Below, piece after piece: positions 9,895-18,374 of a stretch of DNA of 64,000 bases. Below the pieces are notes generated by a model. That model had not been told where the DNA came from and searched no databases. It worked only from the letters and a program-made list of their open reading frames with translations. The translations under genes and the position numbers were made by a program. The stretch covers positions 62,001 to 126,000 of the forward strand of contig JAJPIG010000015.1 of the NCBI GenBank assembly GCA_021324855.1, written 5' to 3'. Source of the stretch: Pseudomonadota bacterium (GTDB taxonomy: Bacteria; Desulfobacterota; Binatia; Binatales; Binataceae). Numbering within the stretch: position 1 is the first letter of the stretch; each line of letters starts with the position of its first letter.

Positions 9895-10452
9895 CTAGGA
9901 TACGGGTTGTCGGCCAGTCTTGAAAAGCGGGGCGAGCCGCGCATACGTCTCGTCGAGCAGCTCGGAAATCACGCGCGTGCCGGCCGCAACCGGCATGAAG
10001 TTGGTATCGCCGTCCCATCGCGGCACCAGATGCCAATGCATGTGCGCCGCAATGCCTGCGCCGGCGGCGCGGCCGAGATTCGCGCCGATGTTCAAGCCGT
10101 CAGGATGATAGGCGCGGCGAAGCCGCGCGACCGCGGCCGCGATCATCGCGGCTAGCGCGGCGCCCTCGCGCGCGGTCAGCAGCTCAGGCGAGGCGACATG
10201 GCGGCGCGGCGCGATCATCAGATGGCCGTTGTTGTACGGATAGCGGTTGAGCATCACCAGCACCAGACGATCGGCGCTGAGCACCAGGCGATCGCGGCGC
10301 TCGGCAGCATCGATGCGGCCGAAACAAAAGATGCATCCGGAAGGGCGAGGGACGGCGCCTTGGACGTAGGCTCGCCGCCACGGCGCCCACAGCCGATGCG
10401 GTTCGGAAGCCGCCTCAGCCCGATTGCGAGGACCGGTCCCGCGCCTTGCCAT
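9895..10452 (-). CDS. HIT family nucleotide hydrolase/phosphorylase
   Basis: The 185-residue protein carries the histidine triad HMHWHLVPRW near residues 138-147, the catalytic HxHxH signature. It also has the N-terminal CIFCF pair and the RLVLVMLNRYPYNNGHLMIAPRRHV core typical of Ap4A phosphorylase-like HIT proteins, which cleave dinucleoside polyphosphates or nucleoside phosphoramidates. The ATG at 10452 overlaps the 3' end of the IHF-like gene by 38 bp in another frame. No other ATG or GTG occurs before the conserved LWAPWRRAY, so this start is well supported despite the overlap. Confidence 0.9.
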   Translation of the reverse strand: MARRGTGPRNRAEAASEPHRLWAPWRRAYVQGAVPRPSGCIFCFGRIDAAERRDRLVLSADRLVLVMLNRYPYNNGHLMIAPRRHVASPELLTAREGAALAAMIAAAVARLRRAYHPDGLNIGANLGRAAGAGIAAHMHWHLVPRWDGDTNFMPVAAGTRVISELLDETYARLAPLFKTGRQPVS

Positions 10453-10723
10453 TGAGCTCGATTCGCAGCTCCTTGCCGGCGCGGAAGAACGGAACCCGCT
10501 TGGCCTCGACCGCGACCGTTGCGCCGGTCTTCGGATTTCGCCCCTGGCGGGCGCGCCGCTGCTTCACGCCGAAACTGCCGAAGCCGCGCAACTCGATCCG
10601 ATCGCCGCGCGCCAGCACCGTGGCCATTGCCTCGAACAGCGCGTTGACGGTGGTCTCCGAGTCGTGACGCGAGATCTGCGCGCGGCGGGCGAGCAGCTCC
10701 TCGATCAGCTCGCGCTTGGTCAT
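10415..10723 (-). CDS. ihfB: Integration host factor/HU-type DNA-binding protein
   Basis: At 102 residues this is a standard bacterial histone-like protein: MTKRELIEELLAR dimerisation helices, then RIELRGFGSFGVKQRRARQGRNPKTG, which is the beta-arm region with the intercalating proline (RNPKTG). Position directly downstream of rpsA, as in many Proteobacteria, favours the IHF beta subunit. The C-terminal tail after ELNGKARDRSS is slightly longer than usual and overlaps the HIT gene. It bends DNA in nucleoid structure and promoter architecture, and would be needed by any sigma-54 promoter that uses IHF. Confidence 0.92.
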   Translation of the reverse strand: MTKRELIEELLARRAQISRHDSETTVNALFEAMATVLARGDRIELRGFGSFGVKQRRARQGRNPKTGATVAVEAKRVPFFRAGKELRIELNGKARDRSSQSG

Positions 10724-10747
10724 TCCTGTCCCCGTCGCGGCCGGCGA

Positions 10748-12493
10748 TCAGCGGTCGCGTCCGCGTCCGCGGGCGGCCCGGCCCTCCGCATCTTCGCGAT
10801 CGAGCCGCAGCTCTTCGTTCAGAATGTCTTCGAGCGAGAAACGCGCCGCCTCGTGATCGCGCTTGAGGTAGGCCTGCATTTCTTCGCGCTCTTCGTGCTG
10901 CTTGAGCGCCTTGATCGAGAGTCCGATCCGCCGTTCCTTGGTGTCGACTTGCACCACCAGCGCCTCGAGTTCGTCACCGACCTTGAACAGGCTCTGCGGC
11001 TTGTCGACGCGTTCCGAGCTGAGCTGCGAAATATGGATCAGGCCCTCGATACCTTCCTCGAGTTCGACGAACACGCCGAAGTCGGCGACCGAGCTGACCT
11101 TGCCCTTCACGCGTGTGTTGAGCGGATAGCGCTCGGCGACGGTCTGCCACGGATCGCCGACCGTCTGCTTCATCCCGAGACTCACGCGTTCGTGCTCGAC
11201 CTCGATGCCCAGCACGACCGCATCCACTTCGTCGCCCTTCTTGACCAGTTCCGAGGGATGACGCACTTTGCGCGTCCACGAAAGGTCGGAGATGTGCACC
11301 AGACCGTCGATCCCGGGCTCAATCTCGACGAATACTCCGAAGTCGGTAATCGACTTGACCTTGCCATGCACCTTGCTGCCGACCGGATGACGCCGCGCCA
11401 GTTCCTGCCAGGGATTCGGCTCGGTCTGCTTGAGGCCGAGCGAGATGCGCCGATTGGCTTCATCGACCCCCAGCACCTGCACTTCGACCAGGTCGCCGAC
11501 GTTGACCACTTTCGACGGATGCACCGCGCGCTTGCTCCAACTCATTTCGGAAACGTGCACCAGCCCCTCGATGCCCTTTTCGAGCTCGACGAACGCGCCG
11601 TAATCAGTGACGCTGACGACCTTGCCCTTGGTCCGCATCCCCGGCGGGTAGTTCTCAGCCGCCTTGGTCCACGGGTCGGGCATAATCTGTTTCATCCCGA
11701 GCGAGACGCGCTCGCGTTCGGGATCGTACTTGAGCACCACGACTTTGACTTTGTCGCCGACGCTGAGCACTTCCGAAGGATGCTGCAGCCGGCCCCATGA
11801 CATGTCGGTGATATGCAGCAGGCCGTCGAGTCCGCCGAGATCGATAAACGCGCCGTAGTCGGTGATGTTCTTGACGGTGCCTTCGAGGATCACGCCCTCT
11901 TCGAGCACCTTAAGCGTCTGTTCCTTGAGCGAGGCGCGTTCGCGCTCGAGCACGGTACGGCGCGAGACCACGACGTTGGCGCGCGCGCGGTTGAACTTCA
12001 GGATCTGGAAACGGCCGCGCTGACCGACATAGCGATCCAGATTGCGCGCGGGCCGGATATCGACATGCGATCCGGGCAGAAACGCGGCCACTCCAATATC
12101 GACTTTGAGTCCGCCCTTGACCTTGCCGAGGATCGCACCCTCGACCGGGGTTTCGTTCTGGAAAGCGCGTTCAAGCTCGCGCCAGACCTTGAACTTCTCG
12201 GCCTTGGCGTGTGAGAGCATCACGGTGCCGTTCTCGGTCTCGGTGCCCTCAAAGTAGACGTCGACCTCGTCGCCTTCCTTGACCGTGGGGTTGCCCTCAG
12301 AGTCAAGGAACTCGGCGAGGGGCGCCTGCCCTTCGCACTTGTAGTTGATGTCGATGATGACGCTGTCGCGCGTCACCAGCAGTACGGTTCCGGTCAGCAC
12401 GTCGCCGGTGCGGGGAGCGCGCAGACTCTGTTCCATCAACGACTCAAAATCATTTGCTCCTCCGTTTATCTTGTCAGGCAAAGCTTTCTCCAT
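10748..12493 (-). CDS. rpsA: 30S ribosomal protein S1
   Basis: The protein has 581 residues and six S1 (OB-fold) repeats, the arrangement in Gram-negative S1. Repeats 3-6 are most obvious, each with a variant of G-x-V-x-S-x-TDYGAFVE-x-E-x-GIEGLVHxS followed by VEVQVLGVDEANRRISLGLKQ. S1 brings mRNA to the 30S subunit, especially messages with weak Shine-Dalgarno sites. The C-terminal tail is basic (GRAARGRGRDR). It lies 88 bp downstream of cmk, the widely conserved cmk-rpsA order, and 24 bp upstream of ihfB. Confidence 0.98.
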   Translation of the reverse strand: MEKALPDKINGGANDFESLMEQSLRAPRTGDVLTGTVLLVTRDSVIIDINYKCEGQAPLAEFLDSEGNPTVKEGDEVDVYFEGTETENGTVMLSHAKAEKFKVWRELERAFQNETPVEGAILGKVKGGLKVDIGVAAFLPGSHVDIRPARNLDRYVGQRGRFQILKFNRARANVVVSRRTVLERERASLKEQTLKVLEEGVILEGTVKNITDYGAFIDLGGLDGLLHITDMSWGRLQHPSEVLSVGDKVKVVVLKYDPERERVSLGMKQIMPDPWTKAAENYPPGMRTKGKVVSVTDYGAFVELEKGIEGLVHVSEMSWSKRAVHPSKVVNVGDLVEVQVLGVDEANRRISLGLKQTEPNPWQELARRHPVGSKVHGKVKSITDFGVFVEIEPGIDGLVHISDLSWTRKVRHPSELVKKGDEVDAVVLGIEVEHERVSLGMKQTVGDPWQTVAERYPLNTRVKGKVSSVADFGVFVELEEGIEGLIHISQLSSERVDKPQSLFKVGDELEALVVQVDTKERRIGLSIKALKQHEEREEMQAYLKRDHEAARFSLEDILNEELRLDREDAEGRAARGRGRDR

Positions 12494-12580
12494 TTAGTGG
12501 GACCTTCCGCGAGAAACTTCAAGGCTATGACGAATGCTTACAACCAGTCCAGTTGGGTTGCAAGGCCCGATTGTGCGCGC

Positions 12581-13258
12581 TCATCGCGCAATTCGATCCT
12601 GCATCAGCTTGACAACCTGATCGATCGTGAGATGGCTCGAATCGACCAGCACCGCGTCGGGCGCCTGCTTAAGCGGCGCGAGTTCGCGTCCCCGATCGCG
12701 CCGATCGCGCTCGCGAAGCTGCGCGAGCACCTCATCATACCCGATCGCGGCGCCCTTCGCCGCCAGCTCCTCGTAGCGCCGGCGCGCGCGCACGGCGACG
12801 TCGGCATCGAGGAAAAACTTGAACTCGGCATCGGGAAAAATCGCCGTGCCGATATCCCGCCCTTCCATCACCACGCCGCCGGCCGCACCGGCCTTGCGCT
12901 GCAACTCGCGCATCGCGGCGCGCACCACGGCAAGGGTCGAAAGCCGCGAGGCCAGATCGCCAATCGCGGGCGCGCCGAGCTCGCCGGTCACATCGCGCCC
13001 ATCGAGCAGAACGCGATCGCCGGCAAACGAGATTACGATTGACGCGAGCAGCCGCGCGAGTTTCGCTTCGAGCCCTGGATCATCAGGCGTGATTCCCGCG
13101 TTGCGCGCCGCGATCGCCACCGCGCGATACATCGCGCCGGTATTGATGTAAGCGAAGCCGAGCGCCTGCGCGAGTCTGCGCGCTACGGTCGATTTGCCGG
13201 CGCCGACCGGTCCGTCGATCGCGACTATCGGCCGGCTGCGTCCCGATGCCGCCGTCAT
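12581..13258 (-). CDS. cmk: Cytidylate kinase
   Basis: The 225-residue protein phosphorylates CMP and dCMP with ATP in pyrimidine salvage and nucleotide supply. The P-loop is GPVGAGKST (residues ~17-25), followed by FAYINTGAMYRAVA, the CMP-binding segment, then VVMEGRDIGTAIFPDAEFKFFLDA and the lid RYEELAAKG. Its ATG shares a 4-bp ATGA overlap with the stop of tyrA, showing translational coupling. Downstream is rpsA. Confidence 0.97.
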   Translation of the reverse strand: MTAASGRSRPIVAIDGPVGAGKSTVARRLAQALGFAYINTGAMYRAVAIAARNAGITPDDPGLEAKLARLLASIVISFAGDRVLLDGRDVTGELGAPAIGDLASRLSTLAVVRAAMRELQRKAGAAGGVVMEGRDIGTAIFPDAEFKFFLDADVAVRARRRYEELAAKGAAIGYDEVLAQLRERDRRDRGRELAPLKQAPDAVLVDSSHLTIDQVVKLMQDRIAR

Positions 13259-14118
13259 TTGAGCCCCCGGCGCATCGCGCGTCCACGCTCAAAAATGTTT
13301 TTGAGCGCTGCGGCGTCGCTCTGTTCGAGCGCGCCGGCGAATTCTTCGACCAGCGTCCGAAATCCGGCGAGCGCCTCGATAATCGCGGCGCGATTCGTGA
13401 GGCAGATATCGATCCACATCTCGGGGGACGAAGCCGCGATCCTGGTTGTGTCGCGCAATCCGCCGGCTCCGAATTCGGTCGGGCGCACTCCTTCAATTTG
13501 CGCATCGTGCAGAGCCGCCGCAAGTGCGCTCGCCACGATCTGCGGCAGATGACTCGCGCGCGCCATGATCCGATCGTGCGCCGCAGAAGACATTTGTGAC
13601 ACTCGCGCGCCGGTGGCTTTCCAGAGCGTTTCGATTTTCTCGATTGCCTCAGGCGTGCTGCGTGCCGAGGGCGTGATGAGCACGCGATGGTCCTGAAACA
13701 GCGACGGATCGGCGGCGCCCGCGCCGGTAGTCTCCTTGCCGGCGATCGGATGCGCCGCGACCAGCGCCATCGCCGGGCCAAGTTCCGGCTCGAGGTTTTC
13801 AATCACCCACTGCTTCACGCTTCCGACGTCGGTCACGATCGCGTCGGGTGGCAGCGCGGGGCGCATCGCGCGCAGCGTCGCGGGCATCGCGCGGATCGGC
13901 GTCGCCATCACGACCAAATCCGCATCGTGCGCTGCCGCGGCCGGATCGTAGGTGGCGAAATCGATTATCCCCCGCTCAACGGCAGTCCTGAGGTTCGCTT
14001 CGCTCCGCCCGAGGCCAACGATCGCGTCGACCAGCCGCGCGCGCCGCGCGGCCATCGCGAGCGATCCTCCGATCAGTCCGACGCCGCAGATGGCCATCCG
14101 TGTGAACAGCGGCGGCAT
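13255..14118 (-). CDS. tyrA: Prephenate dehydrogenase
   Basis: The 287-residue protein has the N-terminal dinucleotide-binding GVGLIGGSLAMAARR (residues ~12-26) and the conserved VTDVGSVKQWV and VAAHPIAGKETTGAGAA, which contain the catalytic histidine and substrate-binding residues of TyrA. It oxidatively decarboxylates prephenate to 4-hydroxyphenylpyruvate for tyrosine. Genes for the competing phenylalanine branch (pheA) and an aromatic-capable aminotransferase (hisC) lie directly upstream on the same strand. The usual aroA between tyrA and cmk is absent here: tyrA overlaps cmk directly. Confidence 0.95.
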   Translation of the reverse strand: MPPLFTRMAICGVGLIGGSLAMAARRARLVDAIVGLGRSEANLRTAVERGIIDFATYDPAAAAHDADLVVMATPIRAMPATLRAMRPALPPDAIVTDVGSVKQWVIENLEPELGPAMALVAAHPIAGKETTGAGAADPSLFQDHRVLITPSARSTPEAIEKIETLWKATGARVSQMSSAAHDRIMARASHLPQIVASALAAALHDAQIEGVRPTEFGAGGLRDTTRIAASSPEMWIDICLTNRAAIIEALAGFRTLVEEFAGALEQSDAAALKNIFERGRAMRRGLK

Positions 14119-14162
14119 CGTCAGGCTGGTGCGGGAGGCGCGGGCGGTTGACGGTTAGTCAT

Positions 14163-15257
14163 CTAGATCAGTTTTTCGAGCGCCTCGATCAGCCGCCGGT
14201 TCTCGCTCTCGGTGCCGACGCTGATCCGCACATGGCGCGGGAAATTGTACCCGCCCATCGGCCGCACGACCACCCCGGCGCGCATCAGCTTCTCGAACAT
14301 CGCCTGCCCATCGCCGACGTCGACCAGGATGAAATTCGCGTGCGTGGGGACGAAGGCGAGTCCCAGGCGGCGGAACTCGGCCTCCAGATAATCGATTCCG
14401 CGCGCGTTGACCTCGAGCGTGCGGCGCACATGCTCGGCGTCGTCCATCCCGGCGATCGCAGCGATCTGTCCGAGCGAGGTGACGTTGAACGGCTGGCGCA
14501 CCTTGTTGAGCAGCGTAACAATCGCGGCGCTCGAGATTGCGTAGCCCACCCGTAACCCGGCCAGGCCGAAGATTTTCGAGAAGGTGCGCATCGTGACGAT
14601 CAGCCGCCGCCCGTCGTGATAGCGGAGCGAGTCCGGGTAATCGGGGTCGCGCACGAACTCGAAGTAGGCTTCGTCGGCGACCACCACCACGTGCTCTGGC
14701 ACGCGCGCCAGAAAACGCTCCCATTCGGCGCGCCGGAAGATCGTGCCGGTCGGATTGTTCGGATTATCGAGAAAGACGATGCGCGTGTTGGCGTCGATCG
14801 CCTCGGCGACGCGGTCGAGATCGAAGTAGAAGCCGTCGCGCACCGCAACCGCGCGTCCCTCGCCGCCCGCCGCCGCCGTCGCCAGCGGATAGATCGCGAA
14901 GCAATGCTCCGGAAAGACCGCATTCAAGCCGGGGCGCAAAAAAAGGAACGCGAGCAGGTTCAGAACCTCGACCGAACCGGATGCGACGAAGACCTGGTCG
15001 GGACCTACCCGATGATGCGCGGCGATCTTGTGGCGCAACGCCCACGCGCCGCCGTCCGGATAACGATTCAACTCCGGCAACGCCCGCGTGACAGCTTCGA
15101 GAGCCTTGGGCGACGGACCGAGCGGATTCTCATTCGAGGCGAGCTTGACCGCCGCGTGGATTCCAAGCTCGCGCTCGACCTCTTCGATCGGCTTGCCGGG
15201 CTCGTAAGGATGAAGCGCGGCGACGCCGGGCAGGACAAGATCTTCGACTTTGACCAA
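14163..15257 (-). CDS. hisC: Histidinol-phosphate aminotransferase (HisC family)
   Basis: This 364-residue PLP enzyme of fold type I matches HisC throughout: KLASNENPLGPSPKA near the N terminus, RYPDGGAWALRHKIA, FLDNPNNPTGTIF, and the Schiff-base lysine in MRTFSKIFGLAGLRVGYA. No ATG precedes the conserved LVLPGVAALHPYEPGK segment; the start at 15257 is TTG. Its place between pheA and tyrA suggests that it also, or mainly, transaminates phenylpyruvate and 4-hydroxyphenylpyruvate. That dual use is known in the family, but the histidine-pathway role cannot be excluded. Confidence 0.93.
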   Translation of the reverse strand: MVKVEDLVLPGVAALHPYEPGKPIEEVERELGIHAAVKLASNENPLGPSPKALEAVTRALPELNRYPDGGAWALRHKIAAHHRVGPDQVFVASGSVEVLNLLAFLFLRPGLNAVFPEHCFAIYPLATAAAGGEGRAVAVRDGFYFDLDRVAEAIDANTRIVFLDNPNNPTGTIFRRAEWERFLARVPEHVVVVADEAYFEFVRDPDYPDSLRYHDGRRLIVTMRTFSKIFGLAGLRVGYAISSAAIVTLLNKVRQPFNVTSLGQIAAIAGMDDAEHVRRTLEVNARGIDYLEAEFRRLGLAFVPTHANFILVDVGDGQAMFEKLMRAGVVVRPMGGYNFPRHVRISVGTESENRRLIEALEKLI

Positions 15258-15274
15258 GATAAGTTTTAAGCGGC

Positions 15275-16387
15275 CTAGCCGCCGCCGAGCCTGCCTTCAG
15301 GATACGATCCCAGCACCTTGGAAAAAAGGGCGACCTCGGCCAGGGCCTTGAGCGCGCGGCGCACGCGCGGCTCTTCGCGATGGCCGCCGAGGTCGATGAA
15401 AAACAAATACTCCCAGGGCCGCGAGCGCATCGGGCGCGACTCGATTTTCGTGATGTTGATGCGGGCGCGCGCAAACAGGCTCAGGACTTCGTGCAGCGCA
15501 CCGACCTTGTCGCGCACCGCAAAGAGCACGGTGGTTTTATCGGCGCCGGTCGGCGCGGCCGCCTGCTTGCCCATCACGAGAAACCGCGTGGTGTTGTGCG
15601 GCTGATCCTGGATGTTCTCGGCGATCAGTTTGAGCCCGTAGGCCTCGCCCGCGGCCCGCGATGCGATCGCGGCCAGCTCCGGCTCGTCGGCGGCGCGCCG
15701 CGCGGCAGCGGCATTGGAGACCATCGCCTCGAGCTCGCAATTCGGAAAGTTTGCCGCGAGATAACTGCGGCATTGCCCGAGCGACTGCTGATGAGCGACG
15801 ATTTTGCGGATCGCCGCGCGCTCGCCCGTGCGCGACATCAGGGCGTGTCGGATGGGAATCAGGATTTCGCCGATAATCACCGCCGGCGTGTCGATCAGCA
15901 GATCGAGCGTAAGCGTGACCGAACCGTCGGTCGAATTTTCGACCGGCACCACGCCGAAGTCGGCGCGCCCGCTTTCGAGCGCATTGAACACCGCCGCGAT
16001 CGAAGGTTCCGGCTCGAACTCGATACTCGAGCCGAAATGCTCGCGCGCCGCCTCGTGCGAATAGGTATGCTCGGGGCCGAGGAAGGCAACGCGAATCGGA
16101 TGCTCCAGGGCGCGGCAGGCCGAAATAATCTCGACAAAGATGCGCCGGAGTTGATCGGCGCTAAGCGGACCCGGATTGAGCGCCGTCACTTCGTCGAGCA
16201 CCTGGCGCTCGCGCGCCGGCTGGTAGATTGCGCCGGGGGCCGGCGGTTTGAGCCGTCCGATCGCGCGCGCCACCTCGGCCCGCTCGGAGATCAGACGCAC
16301 CAACTCGCGGTTGATTCGATCAATCTCCGCGCGCAGATCTTCAATCGTCGCCGGCGCGGCGTTCTTTTTTACATCCGCAGTGCGCAT
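15275..16387 (-). CDS. pheA: Bifunctional chorismate mutase/prephenate dehydratase (P-protein)
   Basis: An N-terminal AroQ chorismate mutase helix (LRAEIDRINRELVRLISER, then RAEVARAIGRLK) is followed by a prephenate dehydratase domain with the FLGPEHTYSHEAA, PVENSTDGSV and GQCRSYL signatures. A C-terminal ACT domain (TVLFAVRDKVGALHEVLSLFARARINITKIESRP) carries the ESRP phenylalanine-feedback motif. The product is phenylpyruvate. I chose ATG 16387 (MRTADV, 370 residues); an upstream ATG at 16429 would overlap accA by 26 bp. Feedback inhibition by phenylalanine is expected from the ACT motif. Confidence 0.95.
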   Translation of the reverse strand: MRTADVKKNAAPATIEDLRAEIDRINRELVRLISERAEVARAIGRLKPPAPGAIYQPARERQVLDEVTALNPGPLSADQLRRIFVEIISACRALEHPIRVAFLGPEHTYSHEAAREHFGSSIEFEPEPSIAAVFNALESGRADFGVVPVENSTDGSVTLTLDLLIDTPAVIIGEILIPIRHALMSRTGERAAIRKIVAHQQSLGQCRSYLAANFPNCELEAMVSNAAAARRAADEPELAAIASRAAGEAYGLKLIAENIQDQPHNTTRFLVMGKQAAAPTGADKTTVLFAVRDKVGALHEVLSLFARARINITKIESRPMRSRPWEYLFFIDLGGHREEPRVRRALKALAEVALFSKVLGSYPEGRLGGG

Positions 16388-16403
16388 CAGGAGCCCATTC
16401 GGT

Positions 16404-17375
16404 CTATTCGATATCGGCGCGGGAGGCAATCGAGCGCCGCTCGATGAAAGCCGCGCCGATGGCGGCGAACTTGCGCTCGCGATGCCAGCGAAGCTCTGCG
16501 GGGCCGAGCTTCGACAAGCGCGCCAGATGAGTCTTGATCGCCGCGCCGAGATTTTTCGCCGCGGCGGCGGGATCGCGATGCGCTCCGCCGGGCGGCTCCG
16601 CCACGATCTGATCGATAATCCCCGCCGCCATCAGGTCGGGCGCCGAGAGCTTGAGCGCCGCCGCCGCGACCGCGACCTTCTCCGGCCCGTCGGCACGCCA
16701 CAGGATTGCGGCACATCCTTCGGGCGTGATGACCGAGTAGGACGCATATTCCTGCATCACGATGATGTTTGCGACGCCAAGCGCGAGCGCGCCACCCGAG
16801 CCGCCTTCCCCGATCACGCAACTGATCACCGGCACGGTCAGGCGGCCCATCAACTCAAGATTCCGCGCAATCGCCTCCGCCTGCCCGCGCTCCTCGGCCC
16901 CGACTCCCGGATCGGCGCCCTGCGTGTCGACGAAAGTGACAAGCGGGAGGGCGAAGCGCTCGGCGAGCTCGTAGACGCGCGCTGCCTTGCGATAGCCCTC
17001 GGGGCGGGGTTTGCCGAAGTTGCGCTCCAAACGCTCGCGCGTGGAGCGGCCGCGTTGATGGCCGACGATCGCGACCGGGCGGCGATTGAAATAGCCGAGC
17101 CCCGCGACAATCGCGCCATCGTCGGCGAAGCGACGGTCGCCATGAATCTCGATAAAGCCCTTGAACAGCGCCGCGATGTAGTCGAGCGTCTGCGGCCGAG
17201 CCGGATTGCGCGCCATCCGGACGCGCTCGATCGCACTCAGGCTCGCGGCCCATTTACGCTCCAGCCTTCGGCGCTCAGCGCGCAGCGCCGATTTCTCGCG
17301 CGCCGAACGCGCGTGCGTCATCCGGTCGTCGAGTGCTTCGAGCTGCGCTTCGATATCAGGCTGTGGAAATTCCAT
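16404..17375 (-). CDS. accA: Acetyl-CoA carboxylase carboxyltransferase subunit alpha
   Basis: AccA, with AccD, moves the carboxyl group from biotin to acetyl-CoA to form malonyl-CoA for fatty acid synthesis. Family landmarks are DYIAALFKGFIEIHGDRRFADD, FGKPRPEGYRKAARVYELAERF, TFVDTQGADPGVGAEERGQAEAIARNLE and VIGEGGSGGALALGVAN. I place the start at ATG 17375 (MEFPQPDIEAQLEALDDRM), behind CGGAG at good spacing, giving 323 residues. A start at 17405 would add 10 residues and a 4-bp overlap with miaA. accD is not in the window, as in many bacteria where the two are unlinked. Confidence 0.96.
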   Translation of the reverse strand: MEFPQPDIEAQLEALDDRMTHARSAREKSALRAERRRLERKWAASLSAIERVRMARNPARPQTLDYIAALFKGFIEIHGDRRFADDGAIVAGLGYFNRRPVAIVGHQRGRSTRERLERNFGKPRPEGYRKAARVYELAERFALPLVTFVDTQGADPGVGAEERGQAEAIARNLELMGRLTVPVISCVIGEGGSGGALALGVANIIVMQEYASYSVITPEGCAAILWRADGPEKVAVAAAALKLSAPDLMAAGIIDQIVAEPPGGAHRDPAAAAKNLGAAIKTHLARLSKLGPAELRWHRERKFAAIGAAFIERRSIASRADIE

Positions 17376-17401
17376 ATGCGCTCCGAAATCGTGCTCCGGC
17401 A

Positions 17402-18370
17402 TCATGCCGTGATGCCCGCGGCGCCGTTCGGCGCGTCGAAGAACCTGGTGAAAATCTCAAGCGCCCGCGCACCGTCGCTGGAATCGTCGAGCCAGATGAT
17501 CTCGGGATCGCGGCGAAACCAGGTGAGCTGTCGCTTGGCCAGACGGCGGGTTTCGCGCCGCGCGCGCTCCGCCGCTTCATCGAGCGTCAAATCGCCGCGG
17601 AGATAAGCCGCGATCTCACGATAACCGATCGTGCTGAGCGGCGGACGGTCGGGGGCGTAGCCGGTGGCGAGCAGCGCGCGCACCTCGTCGATCAAACCCG
17701 CGGCGAGCATCGCGCCGAACCGCTCGTCGATTCGCGCATAAAGTTCCGCACGCTCCGGACAGAGACCGAGCGTGATCGAATTGTAGCGGCACCCGGCAAA
17801 CCGATGACGCTGCTGCCGGGCGCTGAGCGGCTCGCCGGTCAGCGCGAACACTTCAAGCGCCCGCACGATTCGTGGCAGATCGCGCGTTCCGATCCGCCGG
17901 GCCGCTTCGGGATCGATCTCCGCCAGCTTGCGATGCAGCTCGGGGACCCCATGCTCCGCGGCGAGCCGATGAAGCCGCGCCCGCGTCTCGTGCGACGCGC
18001 CCGGCCCGGCGCAGAGTCCATGCTGAAGCGCGCGGAGGTAGAGTCCGCTCCCGCCGACTACGATCGGAGGCCGTCCGCGCCGCACGATTTCATCGATCGC
18101 CTCGCTCGCGAGCGCGGCGAAGCGGGCGGCATCGAGGGTTTCGTCGGGGGCGCAGATATCTATCAGATGATGCCTCACGCGAGCGCGTTCGAGCCGGCTC
18201 GGCTTGGCGGTGCCGATATCGAGGCCCCGATAGAAAAGCCGCGAGTCGGCATTGACAATCTCGGCGCCGAGCCGCTCCGCAATTTCGATCGCGAGCGCCG
18301 ACTTGCCGGCCCCGGTCGGCCCGACGATAAAGCCGACCCGCGCGCGATGGTCCTGGCGTACTGCGGTCAT
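17402..18370 (-). CDS. miaA: tRNA dimethylallyltransferase
   Basis: The 322-residue protein transfers a dimethylallyl group to adenosine 37 of tRNAs that read UNN codons. The P-loop is VGPTGAGKSALAIE (residues ~15-28), followed by EIVNADSRLFYRGLDIGTAKPS and VVGGSGLYLRALQHG, all diagnostic. The C-terminal half includes IGYREIAAYLRGDLTLDEA and TRRLAKRQLTWFRRD. It begins 4 bp after mutL, reproducing the common mutL-miaA pair. The stop nearly abuts accA. Confidence 0.97.
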   Translation of the reverse strand: MTAVRQDHRARVGFIVGPTGAGKSALAIEIAERLGAEIVNADSRLFYRGLDIGTAKPSRLERARVRHHLIDICAPDETLDAARFAALASEAIDEIVRRGRPPIVVGGSGLYLRALQHGLCAGPGASHETRARLHRLAAEHGVPELHRKLAEIDPEAARRIGTRDLPRIVRALEVFALTGEPLSARQQRHRFAGCRYNSITLGLCPERAELYARIDERFGAMLAAGLIDEVRALLATGYAPDRPPLSTIGYREIAAYLRGDLTLDEAAERARRETRRLAKRQLTWFRRDPEIIWLDDSSDGARALEIFTRFFDAPNGAAGITA

Positions 18371-18374
18371 CGGG

